DNA from: Sphaerospermopsis kisseleviana NIES-73
GTDB lineage: Bacteria; Cyanobacteriota; Cyanobacteriia; Cyanobacteriales; Nostocaceae
Direction of reading: 5' to 3'
Assembly (NCBI RefSeq): GCF_002368075.1
Contig: NZ_AP018314.1
Location: 4,847,791 to 4,880,992, forward strand
DNA: 33,202 nucleotides
This document shows, one piece after another, positions 7,839 through 16,522 of the stretch (within the stretch, counting starts at the first letter, position 1; each line of letters begins with the position of its first letter). A program made the position numbers and the translations under genes. The notes under the pieces are model-generated. The model saw nothing but the letters and a program-made list of their open reading frames with translations, made no database searches and was not told the origin of the DNA.

Positions 7839-8503
7839 CTGACTTCTTCTACATAAGCTTTCACTTGCAAATCAATACCAGTAATTGCAGTACCAACTAC
7901 AACTGCATCAGCACCTACTAAATTCAATGCTTTTTTTGCTTCTTTGGGGGAAGAAATACCACCTTCACAAATAACAAAGGTATCTAATTTTTCTACTATC
8001 TGTGTGAGAAGTTCCCAACCAGGAGGGGCAAAATTTTTAGTTTCCGCAGTGTACCCAAAAAGAGTAGTACCAACAATATCAGCACCTGCGTCAACAGCTA
8101 ATTTTGCAGAAGTAAATGTATCCACATCTGCCATGACTGGTTTACCTAATTCTTGATGAATGCGGGTAATAATATCAATTAATTTTTCATCACCTGGACG
8201 ATATCTAGTAGTTGCATCTATAGCAATAATATCAGCACCAGCTTCAGCCACTGCTACAGCATGATGAAACTGGGGGGTAATATATACATCAGAACCTGCT
8301 ATTACTTGTTTCCAAAGTCCAATAATTGGTACATTGACTTTTTCCCGCACGGCTTTGATATGATTGGGTGTGTCAATTCTCACGGCTACAGCACCATTAT
8401 TCACTGCGGCTTGTGCCATTGCGGCAATAATATAAGGATCATGTAATGGTGACTCTACAGGTGCTTGACAGGAAACTATTAATCCTTTTTCTAAATTAAT
8501 CAT
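7814..8503 (-). CDS. nanE: putative N-acetylmannosamine-6-phosphate 2-epimerase
   Basis: A 229-residue TIM-barrel protein of the NanE family, which converts ManNAc-6-phosphate to GlcNAc-6-phosphate. Recognisable blocks are SCQAPVESPLHDP (about residues 10-23), the beta2 segment VAVRIDTPNHIKAVRE, PIIGLWKQ (with the usual Lys), DATTRYRPG, MADVDTFTSAKLAVDAGAD, GTTLFGYT and the phosphate-binding end ICEGGISSP..GADAVVVGTAITG. Length is normal. The role in a cyanobacterium is probably recycling of amino sugars rather than sialic acid use, since no nan cluster surrounds it (inference). The final residues RGEVGAK and the stop are encoded by an 11-bp tandem repeat, so the original C-terminus may have been replaced. 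Confidence 0.85.
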   Translation of the reverse strand: MINLEKGLIVSCQAPVESPLHDPYIIAAMAQAAVNNGAVAVRIDTPNHIKAVREKVNVPIIGLWKQVIAGSDVYITPQFHHAVAVAEAGADIIAIDATTRYRPGDEKLIDIITRIHQELGKPVMADVDTFTSAKLAVDAGADIVGTTLFGYTAETKNFAPPGWELLTQIVEKLDTFVICEGGISSPKEAKKALNLVGADAVVVGTAITGIDLQVKAYVEEVSRGEVGAK

Positions 8504-8515
8504 GTTTGATGTTGA

Positions 8516-8600
8516 GGTAATTGGTAATTGGTAATTGGTAATTGGTAATTGGAGTTTTTTGAATTACAAATTATCAATTATCAATTATCAATTATCAATT
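8516..8600. repeat. STRR arrays (TTGGTAA and TTATCAA units)
   Basis: Two heptamer arrays lie between nanE and the histidine kinase gene: about five copies of TTGGTAA, then about five of TTATCAA. On the minus strand the second reads TAATTGA, and its first TAA is the kinase stop codon. Confidence 0.9.
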
Positions 8601-10560
8601 ATTTTAATTGTTTTGGTATCCAAACAGTAAAAATTGAACCCATACCTACAGTTGATTCTACTTCAATTCGACCCCGATGAAGTTCTACCAGTTGTTTAGT
8701 TAAAGCTAAACCAACTCCTGTACCTTCATAGCGACGACGATAGGGAGTATCAAGTTGTTGAAATTTCTCAAACAGTAATGGTAATTTTTCTTCTGGTATA
8801 CCAATTCCAGTATCTTCTACTTGAAATACAGCGGTATTTTCTTCTACCCATAGACGTAACGTGACATTACCACCTTCTGGGGTGAACTTAATAGCATTAG
8901 TTAATAAATTCCAAAGAATTTGTTCTATTCTTCCAGAATCAGCTTGAAAAATATCACTGGTAGAATTAATTTGTAAATCAAGTTTCAGGGTAACTTTTTC
9001 ACTGGTTGCTTTTTCTAATAAAGAGTCTAATATCTTTTCTGCTGACTTCACTAAAGAAAATTCAGCAATATTTAATACTGTTTTCCCCGCCTCAATCTGT
9101 GATAAATCGAGGATATCATTAATCATTTCTAATAGGTGTTCTCCGCTGTCATGGATAGTTTGTAAATAATCCCGTTGTCGTTGACTTAACTCACCCAAAG
9201 GCCAGCGCAATAATGTAGAAGACATCCCAATAACATAAGTTAAAGGAGTTAATAATTCATGGCTGATAGTAGCGAGAAATTCACTTCTGAGACGACTGGC
9301 TGCTTCTGCTGCTAAAAGTGCTTCTCGCAGTGCCATTGTCCGTTCAATTACTCGTTGTTCTAAAGTTTGTTTTTCTTGAGTCAAAGTGCGTGTAGCTTCT
9401 CGCAAAGAACCCATTAATTCAGATTGATGAATAGCTATAGCTAACTGTTCTGCAACTGATGACAACAAGCTTTTTTCACTTTCACTCCAATTACGAGGAG
9501 TATGACATTGATGAGCAATTAATAAACCCCAAAGTTTATCTTCAAAAATAATCGGGGCTGCCAACTTTGCCCTTATTTTATTCTTCTTTAAAAAATTCAA
9601 TAAACAATCTTCTAGGGAATAGGTTTTTTCTACATCATCTACTGCTAAAGTAAAACCTTGGTGATATTTTTCCCAAGATCCAGAATTTCGATTCAGACAG
9701 TTTTCTTCTTGCAAATTCAAAACAGAGGTAATCGAATCTTGTCCTAGAGATTCATATACTACACAACCCCCATACTGTTGACGGTCTTGTTCTGTAAGTT
9801 TAGAGTTGACTACAGTAGGTGCTAAATATTGACAGTTAAGAGATGTGTTTTGCGTATTAGCTGGAGATGATAAAAATTTATAGATGACTAATCTATCTAA
9901 TTCCAAAAACTCACGTACTTGAGTAATTGCCGTGTCCATAATTACAGGCAAATCTAGACTTTTACGGATTTGCGTTGTTACCTTATTTAACAGCCGTTCT
10001 TGGGCAATTTGTTTTGTGAGAGCATCTTCTACAGGTTTACAACTAAAACCTTCCGTGAGAATGGAAATAGTAGATGTTTGTGAGTCCTTGTTAACAAGTG
10101 GGAGGAGATATTCCAATAACAATAGGGTAAATTTACTTTGCAGCGTTGCATCATTAGGAGCAAGAACTTGTTGATATTGTGTGATGTTTTTGTAAGTGTA
10201 AGAATGAGACTCAAATAAATTTCTTAAATTAGATACAAAAGCAGCGATCGCTTGGGAATTAAATGTCAAACTAGCATTTAAGCAATTTAAGGTAACATCT
10301 TCCTTGTGTGCTACCCTACTTCCCTCTTCCCCTGCCTCTATGTTGCCTAACAACAGCGCACTAAATCGCTCAGAAACTACAAGCGTAAATCGTTGTTGTT
10401 GCCACTCAACAGGAATGAGAATCCGCGCCAGCACAGCTTCTGTAAGTACCAAAGCAGCACTGCCTATTGCTTGAGCCATCTGGTGCAACAACTCGCCAAG
10501 CCGATTAAATATACTTAAAGGCAAGGTTCGAGAAAAGCTCAAATCGGGAGAACTAAGCAT
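8599..10560 (-). CDS. GAF-domain sensor histidine kinase
   Basis: A 653-residue soluble hybrid of sensor and kinase domains. An uncharacterised N-terminal sensory region (about 1-185) is followed by a phytochrome/cyanobacteriochrome-like GAF domain (about 190-380), a coiled coil (385-425), a HisKA domain with phospho-acceptor His434 in SHELLTPL, and a HATPase domain: N box NLLTNAIKFTPEGG (551-564), G1 DTGIGIP (583-589), F box LFEKFQQL and G2 GTGVGLAL (613-620). In the GAF domain Cys319 sits where bilin-binding domains have the Cys of a Cys-His pair, but the next residue is Leu. No receiver domain or cognate regulator is adjacent. A TTG two codons upstream is possible, but ATG at 10560 is preferred. 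No membrane segment is seen. Confidence 0.9.
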   Translation of the reverse strand: MLSSPDLSFSRTLPLSIFNRLGELLHQMAQAIGSAALVLTEAVLARILIPVEWQQQRFTLVVSERFSALLLGNIEAGEEGSRVAHKEDVTLNCLNASLTFNSQAIAAFVSNLRNLFESHSYTYKNITQYQQVLAPNDATLQSKFTLLLLEYLLPLVNKDSQTSTISILTEGFSCKPVEDALTKQIAQERLLNKVTTQIRKSLDLPVIMDTAITQVREFLELDRLVIYKFLSSPANTQNTSLNCQYLAPTVVNSKLTEQDRQQYGGCVVYESLGQDSITSVLNLQEENCLNRNSGSWEKYHQGFTLAVDDVEKTYSLEDCLLNFLKKNKIRAKLAAPIIFEDKLWGLLIAHQCHTPRNWSESEKSLLSSVAEQLAIAIHQSELMGSLREATRTLTQEKQTLEQRVIERTMALREALLAAEAASRLRSEFLATISHELLTPLTYVIGMSSTLLRWPLGELSQRQRDYLQTIHDSGEHLLEMINDILDLSQIEAGKTVLNIAEFSLVKSAEKILDSLLEKATSEKVTLKLDLQINSTSDIFQADSGRIEQILWNLLTNAIKFTPEGGNVTLRLWVEENTAVFQVEDTGIGIPEEKLPLLFEKFQQLDTPYRRRYEGTGVGLALTKQLVELHRGRIEVESTVGMGSIFTVWIPKQLK

Positions 10561-10598
10561 TTTCAAAATTCTAATGAGATGGGCGGAATACCTAAGTA

Positions 10599-10630
10599 GG
10601 GTAATGGGGAATGGGTAATGGGTAATGGGG
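10599..10630. repeat. STRR array (GGGTAAT type)
   Basis: Four to five copies of a GGGTAAT/GGGGAAT heptamer in the space between the divergent histidine kinase and cobN genes. It is followed by a pyrimidine-rich stretch with repeated CTTCCCATC. Confidence 0.8.
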
Positions 10631-10760
10631 TTATTTACCTCCCCAGCTTCCCATCTCCCTATCTTCCCATCGTCTTAGCCTGTTCGTAGGACTTGCAGGA
10701 TTTTTCCTGGTTTTTTGTGATTGTGTACTAATCAACAGTTTAAGGTAGTAATAAAGAATT

Positions 10761-13700
10761 ATGCATCGTATAAGTGCCACACCAGGCGGATGGAATCAGT
10801 CAGACGGTTTAGTTCTTCTGGAACAAACCCCAGCCCCTTTCGTTTTGATTACTGCTGCTGACACCGACATTCAAACTTTAGCAGCAACAGTACCAAAATT
10901 ACCTGCCGAATTTCCTCAAATTAGAGTTGCTAACCTGCTGCAACTACAGCAACAAATCAGTATTGATAATTATGGCGAACAAGTTTTAGAACTTGCCCAG
11001 GTAATTGTTTTGCGCCTATTAGGAGGAAGTTCCTACTGGGCGTATGGTTTGGAAGTGGTGCAGGAAATTGCCGCAAGTAATGGCATAACTTTAATTGTAA
11101 TGCCTGGAGACGACGCTCTTGATCCAGATTTAATATCAAAATCAACTATTTCTACTGAACTTGTTAACCAAGTATGGCAGTATTTCCGGGAAGGTGGTAT
11201 AGAAAATTTCCTGAATGCTCTACTTTTTATCGCTGATATTTCCCTCTTAACCACATTCAACCCCCCACAACCACAACCTGTTCCCCGTGTGGGATTGTAT
11301 AAAGGACAGGGAGCAGGGGAGGAAGAAGCAGAGGAGCAGGGGGAAGATTTTTCCCAATTACCCAAAATAGGTATTTTATTCTACCGCGCCCATTATTTAG
11401 CCGGAAATACAAAAGTTATTGATGCTTTATGTACTGCATTAATCAAGAAAAATTTACAACCTGTACCGATTTTTGTTTCTTCTTTACGTGAACCAGGTGT
11501 AACTGATGAGTTAATCAAGTTTTTTCAACCTGAAGATTCTCAACCTATTAGCCTGTTATTAAACACTACCAGTTTTTCTCTAGCACGTTTGGAGACGGAA
11601 ACACCGCAAATTGAACTGTGGGAAAAGTTAGATGTGCCAGTGTTACAGGTGATTCTTTGTGCTAGTTCAGTGGAACAGTGGGAAGCACAGTTACAGGGTT
11701 TAACTCCCCGTGATATGGCCATGAATGTGGCTTTACCAGAGGTAGATGGGCGGATTATTACTAGGGCGGTTTCTTTTAAAAGTTGGCAAACTCGCAATGA
11801 TGACTTGGAAACTGATGTAGTCGTTTATGAACCAGTGAGCGATCGCATTGATTTTGTTGCCCAACTGGCTGCAAATTGGGTCCGATTACGCCATAAAATG
11901 CCCTCAGAACGTCGTCTAGCTCTAATTTTGGCAAATTACCCCAACACCAATGGTAGGCTGGCTAATGGCGTAGGTTTGGATACTCCTGCTAGTTGTGTAG
12001 AAATCCTCAAGTCCTTAAAATCGGCTGGTTATGATGTGGGCGATATCCCCGCTGATGGTGATGAGTTAATTAAAATTTTAACTGCTGGTGTTACCAATGA
12101 TCCAGAAGGAAAAGATTGGAAACGAGTAAATCAAAGTCTTTCTGTAGAAGAATATCAAAGGTATTTTACTACTTTACCTAAACCTGTACAACAAGGAATC
12201 ACAGAAAGATGGGGATTACCAATTTCTGATCCAATCCAAAATCCAAAATCTAAAATCCAAAATTGGGCGATTTCCGGTATTCAATTTGGTAATGTTTTTG
12301 TAGGTATTCAACCATCAAGGGGTTATGAAAATGATCCGAGTTTAAATTATCATGCACCAGATTTAGAACCAACTCACGATTATTTGGCTTTTTATTATTG
12401 GGTAAGAGAAATTTTTGGCAGTGATGCGATCATTCATGTCGGAAAACATGGCAATTTAGAATGGTTACCAGGTAAAAGTGTAGCTTTATCTAATACTTGT
12501 TATCCTGAAATAGCCTTTGGTCCCATGCCTCATTTATATCCTTTTATTGTTAATGATCCAGGTGAAGGTTCACAAGCTAAACGTCGTTCTCAAGCAGTCA
12601 TCATTGACCATCTGACACCACCCATGACACGGGCGGAATTATATGGAGCATTGCAACAGGTAGAAAATTTAATTGATGAATATTACGAAGCAGAAACATT
12701 AGATCCTTCTCGTTTACCCACATTACGCGATCGCATTCAAGAATTAGTCATCAAAGAAAATCTCTACAAAGATTTAGGTATCACTGATGAAAAGGATATT
12801 GTAAACTTTGAAAGTTTAATTTTAAACTCCTTAGATGGTTATTTGTGCGAACTCAAAGAAGCACAGATCCGCGACGGTTTACACATTTTCGGACAAGTTC
12901 CCCAAGGTAGACAACTAAGAGATTTAATCATTGCGATCGCCCGCATCCCCAACCGTCATTCTATCGGAATTACCCGTGCGATCGCAGAAAATTGGGGTTT
13001 AGATTTCGATCCTTTAACAACAGAATATAGTAATAAATTTCATCCTCCTGAAACTCTCTCTGCGCCTCTGCGTCTCTGCGTGCAAATTAAATCTTGTCAT
13101 ACCCACGGCGATGTCATTGAACTATTAGAAGAAGAAGCCGCTTTTTTAGTCGAAAAAATCATCAATTCCCAGTCACCAGTCACCAGTCACCAGTCACCAG
13201 TCCTTAACTGGATAGAATTAAAACTTCTTCCAGCATTAAAAAACACAACCCAAGAAATTACCAACTTACTTAAAGGAATAGATGGAAAATATGTTCCTAG
13301 TGCTGCATCTGGCGCACCGACAAGAGGAAGGCCAGAAGTTCTTCCCACAGGTAAAAATTTCTATGCTGTAGATATTCGCGCTATTCCTACAGAAACCGCC
13401 TGGGATGTGGGCAGAAAAGCAGCAGAAAATCTCATTGAAACCTACACTCAAGAACATGGAGAATATCCCAAAACTCTGGGTTTATCAGTTTGGGGAACTT
13501 CTACCATGAGAACAGGAGGAGATGATATTGCGGAAGCTTTAGCTTTACTTGGTGTGCAACCGATTTGGGATGGTGCAGCTAGAAGAGTAGTAGATTTTGA
13601 AATTCTACCTTTATCAATTTTAGGTCGTCCCCGTGTTGATGTGACTTTGAGAATTTCGGGATTTTTCCGTGATGCTTTTCCTAATTTAATTGATCTATTT

Positions 13701-14561
13701 TCTCAAGCAGTGGCAGCGGTTGCAAGTTTAGATGAACCAGAGGAGGAAAACCCGTTAGTAGGTGCGGTAAAGCAAGATATTGATTTATGGACACAACAAG
13801 GTTTAAGTTTAGAAGATGCCAAAGAGCGATCGCTTTATCGGGTTTTTGGTTCTAAACCCGGTGCTTATGGTGCTGGACTTCAAGGTTTAATCTCTTCCCA
13901 AAACTGGCAAACTGATCAAGATTTAGCCCAAGCTTACATCAACTGGAGTTCCTACGCTTACAAGGGAACAGAGAATAATAATACTGTCACCTCTCAAGAA
14001 GTATTTGTCGAAAGATTAAAAAAAATGCAGGTTGTTCTACATAATCAAGATAATCGAGAACATGATTTACTTGATTCTGATGACTATTATCAGTTTCAAG
14101 GTGGTTTAACTGCTGCGGTTCGTTCTCTCCAAGGCAAAAACCCCGAAACTTATTTTGGTGATAATGCTAATACATCTCAACCCAAAGTCCGTAAACTCAA
14201 AGAAGAAATTACTAGGGTTTATCGTTCCCGTGTGGTTAACCCGAAATGGATAGCAGGGGTAATGCGTCATGGTTATAAAGGCGCGTTTGAAATGGCAGCA
14301 ACGGTAGATTTTTTATTTGCCTACGATGCCACCGCCCAATGTGTGGAAAATTATATGTATCAGGGAATTGTAGATAATTATTTACAAGATTCTGTAGTTT
14401 GTGAGTTTATTCACAACAAAAACCCTTGGGCTTTGCGAGATATAGCTGAAAGGTTGCTAGAAGCACACAAACGAGGTTTATGGGAAGATGTCAATTTAGA
14501 AACTTTGGAAAATTTGAGAAATTTAGTCCATGAAGCAGAAGCAGCTATAGAAGAAAATTAG
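10761..14561 (+). CDS. cobN: cobaltochelatase subunit CobN (cobalamin biosynthesis)
   Basis: A 1266-residue CobN/ChlH-family large chelatase subunit, which would insert cobalt into the corrin ring using ATP and smaller AAA+ subunits that cyanobacteria may share with the Mg-chelatase. Family landmarks are FVGIQPSRGYENDPSLNYH (about 513-531), IHVGKHGNLEWLPGKSVALS (about 558-577), GAPTRGRPEVLPTGKNFYAVD (about 852-872) and the C-terminal WGTSTMRTGGDDIAEALALLG. CobN rather than ChlH is favoured by the N-terminal region and length. Four stretches look like repeat DNA translated in frame: residues about 181-195, 491-503, 766-775 and 803-815. Several HIP1 sites are present. No cobalamin riboswitch is evident upstream. 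Confidence 0.9.
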   Translation: MHRISATPGGWNQSDGLVLLEQTPAPFVLITAADTDIQTLAATVPKLPAEFPQIRVANLLQLQQQISIDNYGEQVLELAQVIVLRLLGGSSYWAYGLEVVQEIAASNGITLIVMPGDDALDPDLISKSTISTELVNQVWQYFREGGIENFLNALLFIADISLLTTFNPPQPQPVPRVGLYKGQGAGEEEAEEQGEDFSQLPKIGILFYRAHYLAGNTKVIDALCTALIKKNLQPVPIFVSSLREPGVTDELIKFFQPEDSQPISLLLNTTSFSLARLETETPQIELWEKLDVPVLQVILCASSVEQWEAQLQGLTPRDMAMNVALPEVDGRIITRAVSFKSWQTRNDDLETDVVVYEPVSDRIDFVAQLAANWVRLRHKMPSERRLALILANYPNTNGRLANGVGLDTPASCVEILKSLKSAGYDVGDIPADGDELIKILTAGVTNDPEGKDWKRVNQSLSVEEYQRYFTTLPKPVQQGITERWGLPISDPIQNPKSKIQNWAISGIQFGNVFVGIQPSRGYENDPSLNYHAPDLEPTHDYLAFYYWVREIFGSDAIIHVGKHGNLEWLPGKSVALSNTCYPEIAFGPMPHLYPFIVNDPGEGSQAKRRSQAVIIDHLTPPMTRAELYGALQQVENLIDEYYEAETLDPSRLPTLRDRIQELVIKENLYKDLGITDEKDIVNFESLILNSLDGYLCELKEAQIRDGLHIFGQVPQGRQLRDLIIAIARIPNRHSIGITRAIAENWGLDFDPLTTEYSNKFHPPETLSAPLRLCVQIKSCHTHGDVIELLEEEAAFLVEKIINSQSPVTSHQSPVLNWIELKLLPALKNTTQEITNLLKGIDGKYVPSAASGAPTRGRPEVLPTGKNFYAVDIRAIPTETAWDVGRKAAENLIETYTQEHGEYPKTLGLSVWGTSTMRTGGDDIAEALALLGVQPIWDGAARRVVDFEILPLSILGRPRVDVTLRISGFFRDAFPNLIDLFSQAVAAVASLDEPEEENPLVGAVKQDIDLWTQQGLSLEDAKERSLYRVFGSKPGAYGAGLQGLISSQNWQTDQDLAQAYINWSSYAYKGTENNNTVTSQEVFVERLKKMQVVLHNQDNREHDLLDSDDYYQFQGGLTAAVRSLQGKNPETYFGDNANTSQPKVRKLKEEITRVYRSRVVNPKWIAGVMRHGYKGAFEMAATVDFLFAYDATAQCVENYMYQGIVDNYLQDSVVCEFIHNKNPWALRDIAERLLEAHKRGLWEDVNLETLENLRNLVHEAEAAIEEN
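11304..11345 (+). repeat. GGGAGCAGG-type repeat inside cobN
   Basis: A purine-rich run of GGGAGCAGGGGAGG and related units, like the intergenic repeat at 1081-1107. In frame it gives an acidic Gly/Glu-rich insertion (GAGEEEAEEQGED). Confidence 0.65.
12233..12267 (+). repeat. CCAAAATC-type tandem repeat inside cobN
   Basis: About four imperfect units of ATCCAAA translate to PIQNPKSKIQNW in cobN. The composition differs from the surrounding conserved sequence. Confidence 0.7.
13055..13082 (+). repeat. CTCTGCGTCT-type dispersed repeat inside cobN
   Basis: Three related units (CTCTGCGCCT, CTGCGTCT, CTGCGTG) encode LSAPLRLCV. The design is like the TTTGCG repeats elsewhere in the window. Confidence 0.65.
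13168..13203 (+). repeat. CCAGTCA STRR translated within cobN
   Basis: Five tandem copies of CCAGTCA lie inside the reading frame and encode [12 protein letters not shown]. This is the stop-free orientation of the heptamer. Confidence 0.9.
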
Positions 14562-14596
14562 TTATTGGGCATTGAACATTAGGTTATTCATCCGCC

Positions 14597-14638
14597 CAAT
14601 CACCAATCACCAATCACCAATCACCAATCACCAATCAC
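14597..14638. repeat. STRR array (CCAATCA type) between cobN and furA
   Basis: About five to six copies of CCAATCA fill most of the 84-bp gap between the convergent cobN and furA genes. Read in the furA direction the unit is TGATTGG. Confidence 0.9.
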
Positions 14639-14645
14639 ACATTAG

Positions 14646-15101
14646 CTAAAGTGGCATTAATGCCCGTTGGCATTTGGGACAAACAGCATGAATAGTTAAT
14701 TGACAATCTAATAAGTGATAACCTTCTTTTTGGGCTGTTTTTGCACCGATTTTCAAAATTGAATCGTTTTTGAACTCAATTGTAGTATTACAACGAACAC
14801 AAATCAGATGGTGGTGATGATGGGGATAAGGTTGGTTAATTTCATAGTGTTTATGTCCTTCACCCAACTCTAGTTCCCGTAAAATTCCCATCCTGGACAT
14901 TAATTTGAGGGTGCGATAGATGGTTGATAAACTGATACCCTCACCATCACTCTCTAGGCGATGATAAAGATCCTCAGCACTTAAATGTTCACCCTGGGGA
15001 AGTTCTTGAAATATATGTAGAATTGTTTCTCGTTGAGGAGTTAAACGCCAGCCTCGGTCGTTTAGTTCTGCCTTAAGTGAACCAGTTGTGTAGACAGTCA
15101 T
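14646..15101 (-). CDS. furA: ferric uptake regulator FurA
   Basis: A 151-residue Fur protein nearly identical in layout to Anabaena FurA, the iron- and redox-responsive repressor. The N-terminal winged helix (residues 1-85, RGWRLTPQRETILHIF and the recognition region STIYRTLKLM) is followed by the His-rich metal region PHHHHHLIC. The five Cys are at 101, 104, 133, 141 and 144, that is two CxxC motifs plus one, as known for FurA. A TTG six codons upstream is in frame, but the ATG at 15101 gives the known 151-residue length. It lies downstream of sigC on the same strand. The convergent partner here is cobN, only 84 bp away, so transcription reading through cobN would be antisense to furA. Confidence 0.93.
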   Translation of the reverse strand: MTVYTTGSLKAELNDRGWRLTPQRETILHIFQELPQGEHLSAEDLYHRLESDGEGISLSTIYRTLKLMSRMGILRELELGEGHKHYEINQPYPHHHHHLICVRCNTTIEFKNDSILKIGAKTAQKEGYHLLDCQLTIHAVCPKCQRALMPL

Positions 15102-15237
15102 ACTAAATTTTCTCAACAAAGCCTGTTAATTGAGAATATAACAAATATTAGGAGCAATTTGCAACAATCCTAACTTATTGAGAATGTTTGTTAGTTGTTA
15201 TTGGGCATGGGGTATGGGGCATTGGGTTATTCATCTT

Positions 15238-15268
15238 CCCAATCACCAATCACCAATCACCAATCACC
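15238..15268. repeat. STRR array (CCAATCA type) abutting the sigC stop codon
   Basis: Four copies of CCAATCA end exactly where the sigC TAG stop begins. In the sigC direction the unit is TGATTGG. Confidence 0.9.
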
Positions 15269-16522
15269 CTAACTTAAAGATTCTAAATAGTCGCGGACGA
15301 GGTTACGGCGCTTGGGTTGGCGAAGTTTTTGTAAGGCTTTGGATTCTATTTGTCGTACTCTTTCTCGTGAGAGGTCTAAAGCGCGGCCTATTTCGGCTAA
15401 TGAATAGGGATGTCCATCAGATAAACCAAACCGCATCAGAATCACTTCACGTTCACGGGTGGTTAAATCTGCTAGTAAATGCTGCAAATCTTTATGTAAA
15501 GATTCTCGCATTAACATTTCTTCTGGGGTAACGCTATCAGTTTCTAATAAATCTCCTAACTCGGTGTCTTTGTCTTTCCCTACTTTGGTTTCTAGTGAAA
15601 CAGAACGAGGAACTCGCAACAAAACTTCCCGCACTTGGGTAGGTGTCATATCTAACTCAAGTGCTAAATCTTCTAAAGTAGGTGTACGACCTTTTTCTTG
15701 AGCAATTTTCCGTTGTGCTTTTTTGATTTTGTTGAGTTTTTCGGTAATATGAACAGGTAGGCGAATTGTCCGGCTGGAAGTAGCGATCGCTCTGGTTATT
15801 CCTTGACGTATCCACCAATAAGCATAGGTACTAAAACGATAACCCTTTGTAGGATCAAATTTCTCTACTGCTCGTTCTAATCCTAAAGTACCTTCTTGTA
15901 CTAAATCTAATAATTCCAAGCCACGATTTTGATACTTTTTGGCAACAGATACTACAAGGCGCAAGTTAGCCTTGATCATGTGTTCTTTGGCTTGAAGTCC
16001 TTGAGATTGAATTTCATCAAGTTCTTCTACTGTCAACTTGGCAATTTCCGCCCAGCGTTTTTTACCTTCTGATAATGTAGGCTTAAGCTCGGATAATTCT
16101 ATGCCAGCAGTTCTAGCCCATCTTTCTAATGAGGGGCGGTGTCCTAATTCAGATACTAAACGCTCCTGAACTTCTATTAAATTCAGATAAGGGGCAATTA
16201 CAGCGTCACCTTGTTTTGCTGCGTTAGCAAGCACGATCCGCATCCGCAAATATCGCTGTACTTTTTGAGCTTCGGAAACTTCTTCATCCCGCCCTAACAA
16301 ACGTACTCGGCCAATTTCTTGAAGGTATAAACGTACTAGGTCTGTACTACGACGGTTGGTATTATTTGCAGCCAAGTTATGAGGATCAACAGCAGCTATT
16401 TCTATATCTTGTAGTTCATCTAGGGACAAATCACCCTCATCAATATTGAGATCAGAGTCTAATGTTAGGTTAGACTTTTGGGAATCGTAGGCTGCATCTG
16501 TGTGAAAAGATGTTGCGGGCAT
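15269..16522 (-). CDS. sigC: group 2 RNA polymerase sigma factor SigC
   Basis: A 417-residue sigma-70 protein with all core regions. Region 1.2 is at DLVRLYLQEIGRVRLL (about 60-75), region 2 at HMIKANLRLVVSVAKKYQ and LDLVQEGTLGLERAVEKFDP with YAYWWIRQGI (about 181-244), region 3 in the middle, and region 4 at LTTREREVILMRFGL with the DNA-binding helix LAEIGRALDLSRERVRQIE (about 352-395). It lacks the long N-terminal extension of the primary SigA. The length and the linkage to furA match SigC of Anabaena sp. PCC 7120, an alternative factor linked to nitrogen starvation and heterocyst development in that organism. The start is a plain ATG without an obvious Shine-Dalgarno. Confidence 0.9.
   Translation of the reverse strand: MPATSFHTDAAYDSQKSNLTLDSDLNIDEGDLSLDELQDIEIAAVDPHNLAANNTNRRSTDLVRLYLQEIGRVRLLGRDEEVSEAQKVQRYLRMRIVLANAAKQGDAVIAPYLNLIEVQERLVSELGHRPSLERWARTAGIELSELKPTLSEGKKRWAEIAKLTVEELDEIQSQGLQAKEHMIKANLRLVVSVAKKYQNRGLELLDLVQEGTLGLERAVEKFDPTKGYRFSTYAYWWIRQGITRAIATSSRTIRLPVHITEKLNKIKKAQRKIAQEKGRTPTLEDLALELDMTPTQVREVLLRVPRSVSLETKVGKDKDTELGDLLETDSVTPEEMLMRESLHKDLQHLLADLTTREREVILMRFGLSDGHPYSLAEIGRALDLSRERVRQIESKALQKLRQPKRRNLVRDYLESLS

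Noticed and set aside
10561-10760. Cobalamin riboswitch upstream of cobN
   Set aside because: None of the conserved B12-box or pseudoknot elements is visible. The region is mostly repeats and a pyrimidine-rich stretch.
13168-13203. Possible CRISPR arrays from the regular repeats (also at 32142-32218, 25441-25515 and other sites)
   Set aside because: Units are 7 or 15 bp in direct tandem with no spacers, and no cas genes are present.
15178-15531. A plus-strand frame across the 3' end of sigC
   Set aside because: It is a shadow of sigC and the adjacent STRR. Its sequence has no family-like features.
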